Shown: in pieces, positions 27,473 to 37,250 of the stretch
How positions within the stretch are numbered: the stretch's first letter is position 1
How the letters are laid out: each line of letters opens with the position of its first letter
DNA from: Chitinophaga silvisoli
GTDB lineage: Bacteria; Bacteroidota; Bacteroidia; Chitinophagales; Chitinophagaceae
Length of the DNA stretch: 64,000 nt
Direction of reading: 5' to 3'
Assembly (NCBI RefSeq): GCF_003412465.1
Contig: NZ_QTJV01000009.1
Coordinates: forward strand, 186,001 to 250,000
The notes under the pieces: model-generated
What the model was told of the DNA's origin: nothing
Databases searched by the model: none
The model's input: only the letters and a program-made list of their open reading frames with translations
Translations under genes and position numbers: made by a program

Positions 27473-29290
27473 CTATTCATTCATCGTAAACCTCAAATCC
27501 GTTATCGCCCCCTCAAATGTCTGCAACTTTCCTCCCAGCTCCTCTCCCTGCACCTTTCCACAAGTCACATAGCCCCCCTTTATCTTCATCAGGTTTTCCT
27601 TCACCTGTGCCGTCAATATAACGTTATTATCAAACTGAATTTCCAATGCGCCCTTCTCCGACAACTTACACACCAACTGCCCCTCTTTCGCCGTCAGCAC
27701 CTCACTATGCAAGTCTGTACCATCTCCCATCACTACTCCTATTCTTCCCTCATATGCATACAATTTAAAATTCCCAAAATAATCACACACTACTCCCCCC
27801 TTATCAATCCCGCCCAAATACGCCGTCACGACCAGCACCTCTGGTGTCCATAACTTTTTATTGAAAGAAAGATCCGCTGCACTCCCATATTGCTTTATGG
27901 TATAACTCCTGTCAAAAAACACGGGCAATGTCCCGGACAAGATCATCTCCTCCGTCTCTCCCTGCCGCTTCAATTCCTTATCCAGCAAATCCCTTAACGC
28001 TGATGTCCGCATACCGGTGTCCACCAGGTTCTCAAACTCATCCCGATCATTATTCAAATCATATACCTCCTCCGGCGGATGATAACTATACCTGTCCAAC
28101 AAAAACTTCGCTTTCGCATTCGTCTTTGCCGCAGCTACCCAGGTATCAAAATAATAAGCATTCCGCTCCACCTTATCAATATGCGTGATAAACTGTACAC
28201 CAGGATGATAATTCCTGATATAATGAAAACCTTCCGCCGTAATCACCGTTCTCGCCGGCGTATAATTATACCAGAAATGCGGCTCCATCGATGTTTCCGC
28301 AAAAATATAGGCATGATGCGCGTTCTTCTTGCCTAACAATACATTCTTAAATGACTCCCCATCCAGGCTATCAATCGCTTTCCCTCCTCCCAGGTCTACC
28401 ATTGTAGGTGTCAGATCGACCAGTGAGACCAGCGCATCAGATACTTCCCCGGCCTTCACCATCCCCGGCCATCTCACAATCAATGGTACCCTTAATCCCT
28501 GGTCATACACTGACCACTTCGCCGATGGAAACTGTGCTCCCTGATCGGATATAAACAGCATGACTGTATTCTTTTTCTGGCCGGCCTTATCTATTGCCAC
28601 CATTACCTCTCCCAGCAAACTATCTGCTGCTTCGATACTTTGGTAATACGATGCCAGCGCATTTCTCGTCGCTTTTGTATCCACCAGGTAGTCGGGTAAC
28701 TTCAATTTGTCCGGATCAAAACGCCTGTTCGGGAACCAGGGCACATGCGGTACCCAGGGCGCGACTATCAAACAAATCGGCTGCTGCCCTTTTTCTTTGA
28801 AATGACTTTCTATCATATGCACCGTCTCCTTCTTTCTATCCAATCTTGTCTCTATAGGAGCATATTGACCAAACTCCTCTCCTATCCGTTCAAATGGAAA
28901 ATTGTGCAAAGGAAACACATCCGTCTTTCCTGAAATAACTACCCTATACCCCAGTTCATGCAGGTACTGTGGTAAATTTGGGGTATTCGGCTTTACCGTA
29001 AAATGATTCATCTGCGCCCCATTGTGAAAAGGATACATCCCTGTAAACATCACACTTCTTGATGGCGTACAGATCGGCGATGCCGCATATGCCCTGTTAA
29101 AACGCATCCCCTCTGAAGCAAGGGCATTCATATGCGGAGTCCGCACATCCACATTACCATAACAACCTACATCCTGCTGATTCAGGTCATCGCAAATAAA
29201 AAGCACTATATTAGGCTTACTCTGGGCTAAAACGGAAGATGCCTTCAGTAAAAGGCAGATCAGTAGCGTTTTTAAACGTGGGTAAAACAT
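27473..29290 (-). CDS. Family S1 sulfatase
   Basis: A 605-residue secreted sulfatase with signal peptide MFYPRLKTLLICLLLKASSVLAQ. KPNIVLFICDDLNQQD supplies metal-binding acidic residues, and the formylglycine motif is C74-T-P-S-R (ICTPSRSVMFTG). Later metal/substrate motifs include VPHVPWFPN and ISDQGAQFP. The C-terminal ~100 residues form a LamG/DUF1080-like beta domain. The Cys-type motif means it needs a formylglycine-generating enzyme, which is not in the window. Most similar in style to heparan N-sulfatase or iduronate-type enzymes. The substrate cannot be set from sequence alone. Confidence 0.85.
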   Translation of the reverse strand: MFYPRLKTLLICLLLKASSVLAQSKPNIVLFICDDLNQQDVGCYGNVDVRTPHMNALASEGMRFNRAYAASPICTPSRSVMFTGMYPFHNGAQMNHFTVKPNTPNLPQYLHELGYRVVISGKTDVFPLHNFPFERIGEEFGQYAPIETRLDRKKETVHMIESHFKEKGQQPICLIVAPWVPHVPWFPNRRFDPDKLKLPDYLVDTKATRNALASYYQSIEAADSLLGEVMVAIDKAGQKKNTVMLFISDQGAQFPSAKWSVYDQGLRVPLIVRWPGMVKAGEVSDALVSLVDLTPTMVDLGGGKAIDSLDGESFKNVLLGKKNAHHAYIFAETSMEPHFWYNYTPARTVITAEGFHYIRNYHPGVQFITHIDKVERNAYYFDTWVAAAKTNAKAKFLLDRYSYHPPEEVYDLNNDRDEFENLVDTGMRTSALRDLLDKELKRQGETEEMILSGTLPVFFDRSYTIKQYGSAADLSFNKKLWTPEVLVVTAYLGGIDKGGVVCDYFGNFKLYAYEGRIGVVMGDGTDLHSEVLTAKEGQLVCKLSEKGALEIQFDNNVILTAQVKENLMKIKGGYVTCGKVQGEELGGKLQTFEGAITDLRFTMNE

Positions 29291-29331
29291 AAGCCTAAAA
29301 TATAAAAATATGTATCATTATTGTACAGTAT

Positions 29332-29349
29332 TTGTCCGCAAGCGGACAA
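29332..29349. promoter_or_regulatory. 18-bp palindrome between the sulfatase and permease genes
   Basis: TTGTCCGCAAGCGGACAA has two perfect 8-bp arms with a 2-bp centre. It lies 42 bp upstream of the sulfatase start and 95 bp upstream of the first permease start. It looks like a dimeric repressor or activator site; the cognate regulator is unknown. Confidence 0.55.
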
Positions 29350-29383
29350 TTCCCCTGCAAATTTTCACTATAATGACCTAATA

Positions 29384-29414
29384 TTTAACGCTTTATGTTC
29401 CGGCATTACCTTTG
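29384..29414 (+). promoter_or_regulatory. Promoter candidate of the permease pair
   Basis: TACCTTTG (29407-29414) is a perfect TAnnTTTG -7 box, with a weak TTTA (29384-29387) 19 nt upstream. The ATG follows 30 nt later. Confidence 0.45.
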
Positions 29415-29444
29415 ACACGGACGGTACAGATTGAATTAATCACT

Positions 29445-31802
29445 ATGTTTAAAAATTACTTCAAAATTGCATGCAGGAGTCTGTTGAGAACAAAAACGTT
29501 CTCTTTTATTAATATCACCGGACTTGTAATGGGCATGTCCTGCTGCATGCTGATCTGCCTCTGGCTCTACAATGAAGTAAGCTTTGACAGGTTCCACCAG
29601 CACCGCGAAACTATCTACCAGGTCTATAACCGTGCTCCAATAGACGGCAAAATTTTTTGCTGGAACTATACGCCTAAACCGCTCGCTGCTGCTCTTCGGC
29701 AGGACTATCCAGGCGTAGCCAATACCTGCCGTACCAGTACAAATACCTTTGTAACGGCAGCAGGTGACAAAAAGATCTCTTCAAAAGGAATGTTCGTCGA
29801 TACATCCTTCCTCAACATATTTACCTTCCCCTTACTAAAAGGTAATAAGACCACCGCACTGAATGATCCTCATAGTGTGCTGCTCACCGAAAAGATGGCG
29901 AACAAAATGTTTGGCACTACTGACGTAATCGATCGCCTCATTACTATCAATGACGAGCCTTATAAAGTAAGCGGGGTACTCAAAAACCCACCCATCAACA
30001 GCACTTTTGAATTTGACTACCTGCTCTCCTGGATGTACCTGCAAAGTATCGGACAGGATGACCAGTTCTGGGGCAATAACAGCATATCTACCTTTGTACA
30101 ACTGGCACCCAATGTTAGTGAAACTGAAATGGATGCCCGTATTAAAGAAGTTACGATCAAACATTCCAAAGGAGAATTGCCGATAGAGGTCTTCCTGCAC
30201 CCGATGACCAAATGGCATTTGTTCTCCAAATTTGAAGAAGGAAAGATCACAGGTGGCCGTATTGAAATAGTCCGCCTGTTCGGCTTCATCGCTGCATTCA
30301 TACTGCTCATCGCCTGTATCAATTTCATGAACCTCAGTACCGCACGCAGTGAAAAACGTGCGAAAGAAGTAGGAATCCGCAAAGTAGTCGGTGCCATGCG
30401 GCAATCCCTGATCAGCCAGTTCCTGGTAGAGTCAATCCTGCTCACCACTATTGCCGGTATCCTGTCTGTCATACTTGTATCCCTGGCATTACCTGTGTTC
30501 AACCACATGATCGACCAGGCACTCACACTTCCTTATACAAGTCCTGTGTTCTGGAGCCTGGTAGCAGGATTTATTCTTTTCACCGGACTCCTGGCGGGTA
30601 GTTATCCTGCATTCTTTCTTTCCTCCTTTAGTCCCGCCGGCATCTTCAGGGCTTCCTTCAAAAAACTGAAGGGCAATGTAAGTCCCCGTAAAATACTGGT
30701 GGTACTGCAATTCTGTATTTCCACTATCCTGATCATCGCTACAGTTATTATCGTACGGCAACTGGATTATGCACGCAACAGGAATGCCGGCTTCACAGGA
30801 GGTTTACTGATGTATCATGAACTTAACAAGGAGATCGTTAAAAACCGCGCCCTGATAGAAAGTGAATTACTATCATCCGGTTTAGCTACATCTGTTAGTG
30901 AGACCGATTCCAAACTCACAGAACAATATAGTTCTACCTGGGGCATCTTCTGGAAGGGCAAGCCCGAAGGGGATAATACGCTCTTTGAAAGAAAAGCCGA
31001 AGATGGGGGATTAGTAAAAACTGCAGGACTTAAATTGATCATGGGCCGTGATATTGATTTAGTAAAGTACCCTACTGACTCATCAGCGATGCTGATCAAT
31101 GAAACTGCCGCTAAAATAATGGGCTTCAAAAATCCCATTGGTGAAACTGTTAGAGACAATGACAGGGAATACCATGTAATAGGTGTATTTGGTGATATCC
31201 TCTTTGGTTCTCCCTTTGAAAACAGTAAACCTGTGCTCTTAACGGGGCCAAAATCTTCCTACATGAATAACCTGCATGTGAAGTTATCTCCCGCCACTGA
31301 TGTAGTCAGACAAATACAGGAAGTAGAAAAGATCTTTACAAAATATTGCCCCAGCTACCCCTTCGAATATCATTTTGTGAATGAGGATTATGCTAAGAAA
31401 TTCCAGGACATGCAGCGCGTGGCAAGATTAACCACCCTGTTTGCCTTGCTGACTATCTTCATTTCCTGCCTCGGTTTATTTGGCCTGGCCAGCTACATCG
31501 CGGAAGGCAGGGTTAAAGAAATTGGCATCCGCAAAGTATTGGGTGCTTCTGCGATGAAGATCATGACATTGCTGACGAAAGACTTCCTGGTACTGGTCGC
31601 TATATCACTGGCTATTTCAGCACCCCTCGCCTGGTACGGCATGCACAAATGGCTGCAGGGATATGCTTACAGGATCAGTATTGACTGGTGGATCTTCGCT
31701 GGCGCTGGTGTGATCGTAATGCTAATATCATTGATAACAACCGGCTATCATGCATACAGGGCAACGCTGACCAACCCCGTAAAAAGCCTGAGAGCAGATT
31801 GA
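29445..31802 (+). CDS. MacB/FtsX-type ABC transporter permease, copy 1
   Basis: The ATG at 29445 (MFKNYFKIACRSLLRTKTFS) matches the family start; an in-frame TTG 33 bp upstream lies within the -7 box. The 785-residue protein has two FtsX halves. The first has a membrane segment at about 20-42, a MacB periplasmic domain and three C-terminal segments (GFIAAFILLIACINFMNLST; EKRAKEVGIRKVVGA). The second repeats the FtsX core (LFALLTIFISCLGLFGLASY; VKEIGIRKVLGASAMKI). No ATPase or membrane-fusion partner is adjacent. Tandem with a paralogue 13 bp downstream. Probably moves peptides, lipids or drugs across the inner membrane. Confidence 0.85.
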   Translation: MFKNYFKIACRSLLRTKTFSFINITGLVMGMSCCMLICLWLYNEVSFDRFHQHRETIYQVYNRAPIDGKIFCWNYTPKPLAAALRQDYPGVANTCRTSTNTFVTAAGDKKISSKGMFVDTSFLNIFTFPLLKGNKTTALNDPHSVLLTEKMANKMFGTTDVIDRLITINDEPYKVSGVLKNPPINSTFEFDYLLSWMYLQSIGQDDQFWGNNSISTFVQLAPNVSETEMDARIKEVTIKHSKGELPIEVFLHPMTKWHLFSKFEEGKITGGRIEIVRLFGFIAAFILLIACINFMNLSTARSEKRAKEVGIRKVVGAMRQSLISQFLVESILLTTIAGILSVILVSLALPVFNHMIDQALTLPYTSPVFWSLVAGFILFTGLLAGSYPAFFLSSFSPAGIFRASFKKLKGNVSPRKILVVLQFCISTILIIATVIIVRQLDYARNRNAGFTGGLLMYHELNKEIVKNRALIESELLSSGLATSVSETDSKLTEQYSSTWGIFWKGKPEGDNTLFERKAEDGGLVKTAGLKLIMGRDIDLVKYPTDSSAMLINETAAKIMGFKNPIGETVRDNDREYHVIGVFGDILFGSPFENSKPVLLTGPKSSYMNNLHVKLSPATDVVRQIQEVEKIFTKYCPSYPFEYHFVNEDYAKKFQDMQRVARLTTLFALLTIFISCLGLFGLASYIAEGRVKEIGIRKVLGASAMKIMTLLTKDFLVLVAISLAISAPLAWYGMHKWLQGYAYRISIDWWIFAGAGVIVMLISLITTGYHAYRATLTNPVKSLRAD

Positions 31803-31815
31803 AAAACTCATTGTT

Positions 31816-34176
31816 ATGTTCAAAAGTTACTTTAAAATAGCATGCAGGAACCTGCTGCGAACCAGGACCTTTTCACTGATCAATATCACAGGATTAGTAC
31901 TGGGTATCGGATGCTCTATGCTGATATGCTTATGGATCTACAATGAAGTAAGCTATGACAAGTTCCATGAGCATAAAGATTATCTATACCAGGCCTGGAA
32001 CAGGGGTACCTACGACAATAAACTGCAATGCTGGAATGCAGTTCCTAAGCCACTGGCAGCAGCACTAAAGAATGAATATGCAGGGATTGTCAATACCTGC
32101 CGCACAGACTCCCGCTGGTTTGTCACCAAGGTCGGTGATAAGAGATTGTCTACAAATGCACTTGTAGTAGATCCCTCCTTCCTCTCCATGTTCAGCTTTC
32201 CACTCATAAGGGGAAATGTAAAGACAGCACTCAGCGATGTATTCTCCATCGTCATCACGGAGAAGATGGCAGCTAAAATGTTTGGAACAGCCGACCCGAT
32301 GGATCAGATCATCACGATCAACAATGATCGCTTTAGGGTAACAGGGATCTTAAAAGATCTGCCATTAAACAGTACCTTCAAATTTGAATACCTGCTGCCA
32401 TGGAATTATTACATTTACCTGGGAGGCAATGATGATCAGTCCTGGACCAACAACTCGGTAAGTGTATTCGTCCAGCTTACACCTAATACGACAGCAGCTG
32501 CCATCAATCAGCAAATAAAAGATATTACAAACAAACATACCGGCGGCAGGGAACAGACAGAAGTGTTCCTGCACCCGATGAGCAAATGGCATTTGTATTC
32601 AAAATTTGAAAACGGCCAGATCACCGGCGGTCGTATTGAAATAGTAAGGTTGTTCGGCATCATCGCCGCTTTTATACTCCTGATTGCCTGTATTAATTTC
32701 ATGAACCTCAGTACAGCGCGTAGTGAAAAGCGTGCGAAAGAAGTCGGCATCCGCAAGGCAGTCGGTGCACAGAAACAATCCCTGGTATTTCAGTTCCTGC
32801 TGGAGTCGGTACTATTGGTCAGCATCGCCGGCATCATAGCAGTAATAGCTGTATTCCTTTTATTGCCCGTCTTCAATTTACTCATCAACCAGGAGCTGGT
32901 TTTACCGGTTCGCAACTGGATCTTCTGGCTCACACTGGTGGGCTTCATTTTGCTGACAGGTCTACTTGCAGGGAGCTATCCTGCCTTCTTCCTTTCTTCA
33001 TTTCACCCTGCGGGCATCTTCAGACGGACATTTAAAAAAGGGAGAGGTACCATTAATCATCGAAAGGTCCTGGTAGTATTACAATTCTGTATTGCTATCA
33101 CACTAATTATATCTACGATAGTGGTAGTCCGCCAATTACAGTATGCGCGTAACAGGAATGCGGGGTATAATGGCGAAAAACTGATGTATCACTGGACAAA
33201 TACGGAGTTGGATAAAAATTTCCAGTCCCTGAAGCAGGAGCTGTTGTCCAAAGGGATTGCCATCTCGGTGACCCGTACGGCATCGCAGTTGACAGAGCCC
33301 TTCAGTTCATCCACTACTGTATCATGGAGAGGGAAAGATCCTGCTAACAATACGGATTTTGAACGTGGTGCGCAGGATGAAGGTTTAATACGTACAGCAG
33401 GTATGACATTAGTACAGGGCCGGGATCTTGACCTGGGCAGGTTCCCGGGCGACTCAACGGCAGTAATTATCAATGAATCTGCCATGAAAGCGATGGGATT
33501 CAAAGAACCGATTGGAGAAGTGATCCATGAGTTTAATACAGATTACCGGGTGGTAGGAGTATTTAAAGATTACATCTATGGTTCTCCTTATGAACATACA
33601 CATCCTATGATCATAGTTGGCGCAAAAAATATGTACTTCAACGTGATTCATATGCGGCTGGCAGCAGGCGGGGATATGGTGAAACAGGTACAGGAGGTAG
33701 AAAAGCTCTTTGCAAAATACAATGCCAGTTATCCATTCGAATATCATTTTGTAGATAAAGATTACGAAGTGAAATTCCTGGATATGACGATCGTAGCACG
33801 ACTGACCACCTTGTTTGCTGTACTGACAGTACTGATATCCTGCCTGGGTTTATTTGGACTGGCCAGTTATATGGCAGAAGAGCGGATCAAGGAAATTGGG
33901 ATTCGTAAGGTACTGGGTGCTTCGGTAGTAAGAATTATCAGTTTGCTGACGAAAGATTTCCTTGTACTGGTAGGCATTGCACTCCTGGTAGCGGCACCTC
34001 TGGCCTGGTACGCGATGCATGAATGGCTGCAGCGATATGCTTACAGAACGATGATCGAATGGTGGGTGTTTGTAGGCACTGGTTTGCTGGTAATTGTTAT
34101 CTCGCTGCTGACCACCGGCTACCATGCATGTAAGGCGGCACTGACGAATCCTGTAAAGAGTCTTAAGGCTGACTAA
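31816..34176 (+). CDS. MacB/FtsX-type ABC transporter permease, copy 2
   Basis: A 786-residue paralogue of copy 1 with the same start (MFKSYFKIACRNLLRTRTFS), the same two FtsX cores (IIAAFILLIACINFMNLST; LGLFGLASYMAEERIKEIG) and the same ending, LTNPVKSLKAD. The two genes arose by tandem duplication and may form a heterodimeric permease. The stop codon overlaps the stop of the convergent Gre-like gene by 3 bp. A hairpin inside that gene may terminate this transcript. Confidence 0.85.
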   Translation: MFKSYFKIACRNLLRTRTFSLINITGLVLGIGCSMLICLWIYNEVSYDKFHEHKDYLYQAWNRGTYDNKLQCWNAVPKPLAAALKNEYAGIVNTCRTDSRWFVTKVGDKRLSTNALVVDPSFLSMFSFPLIRGNVKTALSDVFSIVITEKMAAKMFGTADPMDQIITINNDRFRVTGILKDLPLNSTFKFEYLLPWNYYIYLGGNDDQSWTNNSVSVFVQLTPNTTAAAINQQIKDITNKHTGGREQTEVFLHPMSKWHLYSKFENGQITGGRIEIVRLFGIIAAFILLIACINFMNLSTARSEKRAKEVGIRKAVGAQKQSLVFQFLLESVLLVSIAGIIAVIAVFLLLPVFNLLINQELVLPVRNWIFWLTLVGFILLTGLLAGSYPAFFLSSFHPAGIFRRTFKKGRGTINHRKVLVVLQFCIAITLIISTIVVVRQLQYARNRNAGYNGEKLMYHWTNTELDKNFQSLKQELLSKGIAISVTRTASQLTEPFSSSTTVSWRGKDPANNTDFERGAQDEGLIRTAGMTLVQGRDLDLGRFPGDSTAVIINESAMKAMGFKEPIGEVIHEFNTDYRVVGVFKDYIYGSPYEHTHPMIIVGAKNMYFNVIHMRLAAGGDMVKQVQEVEKLFAKYNASYPFEYHFVDKDYEVKFLDMTIVARLTTLFAVLTVLISCLGLFGLASYMAEERIKEIGIRKVLGASVVRIISLLTKDFLVLVGIALLVAAPLAWYAMHEWLQRYAYRTMIEWWVFVGTGLLVIVISLLTTGYHACKAALTNPVKSLKAD

Positions 34177-34640
34177 AATAAAGAAAGAATGGTTCTTTCT
34201 TCTTTGTTAAAAAGGAAGGTATCCCCTTCCTTTTTCCCTTGCAGTAATTTGGCTAAGGGTGATAAGGGAGATAGGAAAAAGATGGTCTCTTCATTGATTG
34301 TTTGTTTGCCTAAGCCTGCCGCGATGAAAAAGGATGTTCCTTTACATTTGATGTAGGCACCGGCCTGGGCGCTGGTGTAGATTTTCTCAGTGTTTACTTT
34401 TTGCAGCCTGTCAAGTTCTGATTTGTTTTCTTCCTGCTGGCGGGCATGCATGTCTTTTTCCAGGTGCCCCATGGCCCGGCCGGTTTCGTATTTATCGCCT
34501 GCGGAGCTTTTCTCTTCATTGTTGGCGGCCTCCTGCGCATTGGCGATCATTTGCTTGTTTAATTCAATTCGTTTGTTGATTACTGCTAACCCTGCCTGCT
34601 TTAAAGTAGTTTTAAAAGCAATCATTTCCTGGCTCGTCAT
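34173..34640 (-). CDS. GreA/GreB-like transcript elongation factor family protein
   Basis: A 155-residue soluble protein. An N-terminal helical hairpin (about 1-80, rich in Glu/Lys/Gln, containing KYETGRAMGHLEKDMHARQQ) precedes a C-terminal FKBP-like Gre domain (GAYIKCKGTSFFIAAGLG; LSPLSPLAKLLQGKKEGDTFLF). Bacteroidota members are often mislabelled as ketoacyl synthases. It might bind the RNA polymerase secondary channel, though the acidic tip residues are not clear. Convergent with the permease gene, overlapping at the stop codons. Confidence 0.6.
   Translation of the reverse strand: MTSQEMIAFKTTLKQAGLAVINKRIELNKQMIANAQEAANNEEKSSAGDKYETGRAMGHLEKDMHARQQEENKSELDRLQKVNTEKIYTSAQAGAYIKCKGTSFFIAAGLGKQTINEETIFFLSPLSPLAKLLQGKKEGDTFLFNKEERTILSLF
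34209..34235 (+). terminator. Plus-strand terminator-like hairpin inside the Gre-like gene
   Basis: AAAAAGGAAGG (34209-34219) and CCTTCCTTTTT (34225-34235) form a perfect 11-bp stem with a 5-nt loop, ending in T5, 33 nt past the permease stop. A second smaller hairpin (GAAAGAA/TTCTTTC) precedes it at 34183-34199. Both lie in the coding sequence of the opposite-strand gene. Confidence 0.55.
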
Positions 34641-34666
34641 AATTATTCAAATATTATTGTTTACCA

Positions 34667-34734
34667 GCACTCATTTCATAATTACCCGTCATCATTGACT
34701 ATCGATTACAAACACCCATTTATGAAATGAGTTC
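34667..34734. repeat. 68-bp palindromic dispersed repeat, copy 2
   Basis: Perfect 12-bp terminal arms ACTCATTTCATA (34669-34680) and TATGAAATGAGT (34721-34732) around a core TGACTATCGATTACAAACAC. It ends 2 bp before the stop codon of the rph gene, so it lies 3' of that gene on the minus strand. Same orientation as copy 1. Confidence 0.85.
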
Positions 34735-34736
34735 TA

Positions 34737-37250
34737 TTATTTTCCATTTTCACTACTCAGTATTTCTATAAATCCCTCACTGCCGTTCACCCGGATCCGC
34801 ATCCCGTCTTTAATAATCTTCGTTGCATTGGCAACTCCCACCACTGCCGGCAGTCCATACTCCCTGGCGATAACTGCCCCATGCGTCATCAAACCGCCTA
34901 TTTCCGTCACCAACCCTTTGATTGATACAAATAGCGGTGTCCAGCTGGGATCAGTAAAAGTCGTGACCAATATATCTCCCTCTTCCAGGTCTGCGTCTTC
35001 CATCTTCAGGATTACCCTGGCCCTTCCCTCTATGATGCCCGCGGAAACAGCTAATCCAACAAGGGCATTGGCAGGAAGATTTTCCAGTTTATAAACACTG
35101 CTGATGATCTCCCCGTCAGAAGTCATCACTCTTGGTGGTGTCAACTTTTCAAAGATCTTAAATTCTTCTTTACGTGTATCGATCAATTGATCATCCAGCT
35201 GATGCGTACGCACTACTTCCCGCAGTTCATCAAAAGTGAGGTAATAAATATCTTCTTTCTCCCGGATCACGCCTGCCTGCACCAGTAACTCCGCTTCTTT
35301 TAAGATCGCCTGTTTATATATAAAATACCGGCAGATCTTAGCATACTTCGGGAACTCCCTGTAACCGATAAAATTCCGGATCAGGCTGATTTTTTCTTTT
35401 GTTTCCGCAGCCTGTTCCGAATTCAGGCGGGATAATAAATCTCTGGCTTTATTCTCAGCTTCCAGTTTGCCTTTCTCAAATTTACGCCGGCTCTCGCCCG
35501 GTGCAAAGTTCCGGATATTGCTCAGGATCAGTGGTGCCAGCATGGCCGGTTGCTCACTCCAGCGGGTTTTCGTAATATCAATTTCTCCTACACAGCGCAT
35601 GCCATACCTGTCAAGGTAATCAGTAATCGCTTTCCAGGCCGTAGGATTTAACTGCTTTAATTCAGCTAAAAAATCCTGTTCATGAGCCTCCTGTAAAAAA
35701 GCAATGACTTCCGGGAATGGCCGCATCGCATCAGCGACATCGAGCAATGCCAATCCCATTTCTGACGTAATATTATTCGGTACAGATTGAGAAATAATAT
35801 CGGCTACACCTTTTTCACCCAGCCATTCGAACATTTTCTCATTGACCCAGGCAGAGGTCTCCATCCCGGCCATAATGACGGCTAAACTTTGTTGGTTAGA
35901 GAGGTTTCTTTTTAAGGTTTCCAGGTCATGCTGAATGAAATCAAACAAGGCGACTCCCTGCTGCGTTTGGATAGAGTTCCTTAATTCATCTATAGATGCC
36001 CTGGCCGCCTGAATCAACTCTGCTACAATTGCCGGATCATTTTCAACTTTCGTTTGAGGGCGGGGAGGCATCGTATCCGCTGATGGTTTGATAAAACCTT
36101 CCCGTTCAACTATCGTGATAAGTGCATCCCTGAACAAAGGATCATATTTCCCAAAGGTACCTATCAGCATTTCCCTGCTGGCAGGCGCTGATAAATGCGG
36201 GGCCACATCGATGTACAGGCGGCCTCCCGCTGTACACATGCGGGCAGGAGTGGTCATTAAGAAGAAAGATAATCCCAGGGGCTTCATGGCATCGGTCATC
36301 ATCTGGTTATGCCCGACAGAAAGGTAGACATGATTTTCCTGGTCATCGGACACCGGAATGGGATATAAGGTCGTAATCGGCCGGCTCTGTACAATATAAA
36401 ACTCCCCGTTTGCCAGGCACCATTCAATATCCTGTGGCTGGCCAAAATAAGCCTCTATTTTACGTCCAAGAGCATTTAGTGATATACATTGCTCATCGGT
36501 CAGAACAGGCGCATTTTGCCTGTCTTTATCAATTTCCTGTTGGATCGTTCCTCCTGTTTCGGCAGCTACAACCTGTAAATGCTTATCAGCAATCTTTTTT
36601 TCAATTATTATCCCCTCTTTCACCTTATAATTATCCGCATTCACAAGCCCACCTACCAGTGCCTCTCCCAGTCCGAAACCGGCATCAATAGACAACACTT
36701 TTCTATGGCCTGTCACAGGGTCTGCGGTAAACAGGATGCCGGATGCTTCCGGGAACACCATTTTCTGAATAATCACCGACAGGTATACTTTGGTATGATC
36801 AAAGCCATGTTGCTCCCGGTACACAACAGCCCTCTCTGTAAACAGGGATGCCCAGCACTGACTGATATGTGTAATGAGCTGGTCCTTTTTGATATTCAGG
36901 TAGGAATCCTGCTGCCCTGCAAAGGATGCCGTGGGCAGATCCTCCGCTGTGGCACTGGAGCGTACCGCATAGGTACTTTCTTCACTTAATAAGGAAACAG
37001 CCTTTACAACCTGTTCCGGCACGGGCACACCTTGAATAGCGGCCCTGATCTTTGCAGCCGAAGCAGCAATATTGTCTTTATCAATCCGTATTGATATGTG
37101 CGCAATGATGTCTTTATATACATCTGTTGTAATACAATATCCTTCCGGCACCTGGATCCCTTCTATCCTGGAAAGTGCTCCCAGCCTGGCACCCTTGCCT
37201 CCAACCAATGGCAGTTGAGTATGATCTATTTCCTTAAAATCCAGTATCAT
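34737..37250 (-). CDS. rph: Rifampicin phosphotransferase-type enzyme
   Basis: An 837-residue three-domain protein of the PEP-synthase superfamily. The N-terminal ATP-binding domain (about 1-300) has VGGKGARLGALSRIEG, YAVRSSATAEDLPTASFAGQ and IEWCLANGEFYIVQSRPITT. The central domain (about 320-740) would bind the drug. The C-terminal swivelling domain has the phosphohistidine H790 in GGLMTHGAVIAREYG. Length and order match rifampicin phosphotransferases (about 860 residues) rather than PEP synthase, which has a TIM barrel after the His domain. It would inactivate rifamycins by phosphorylation using ATP. The start overlaps the marR stop (ATGA), so the two are coupled. Confidence 0.8.
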   Translation of the reverse strand: MILDFKEIDHTQLPLVGGKGARLGALSRIEGIQVPEGYCITTDVYKDIIAHISIRIDKDNIAASAAKIRAAIQGVPVPEQVVKAVSLLSEESTYAVRSSATAEDLPTASFAGQQDSYLNIKKDQLITHISQCWASLFTERAVVYREQHGFDHTKVYLSVIIQKMVFPEASGILFTADPVTGHRKVLSIDAGFGLGEALVGGLVNADNYKVKEGIIIEKKIADKHLQVVAAETGGTIQQEIDKDRQNAPVLTDEQCISLNALGRKIEAYFGQPQDIEWCLANGEFYIVQSRPITTLYPIPVSDDQENHVYLSVGHNQMMTDAMKPLGLSFFLMTTPARMCTAGGRLYIDVAPHLSAPASREMLIGTFGKYDPLFRDALITIVEREGFIKPSADTMPPRPQTKVENDPAIVAELIQAARASIDELRNSIQTQQGVALFDFIQHDLETLKRNLSNQQSLAVIMAGMETSAWVNEKMFEWLGEKGVADIISQSVPNNITSEMGLALLDVADAMRPFPEVIAFLQEAHEQDFLAELKQLNPTAWKAITDYLDRYGMRCVGEIDITKTRWSEQPAMLAPLILSNIRNFAPGESRRKFEKGKLEAENKARDLLSRLNSEQAAETKEKISLIRNFIGYREFPKYAKICRYFIYKQAILKEAELLVQAGVIREKEDIYYLTFDELREVVRTHQLDDQLIDTRKEEFKIFEKLTPPRVMTSDGEIISSVYKLENLPANALVGLAVSAGIIEGRARVILKMEDADLEEGDILVTTFTDPSWTPLFVSIKGLVTEIGGLMTHGAVIAREYGLPAVVGVANATKIIKDGMRIRVNGSEGFIEILSSENGK

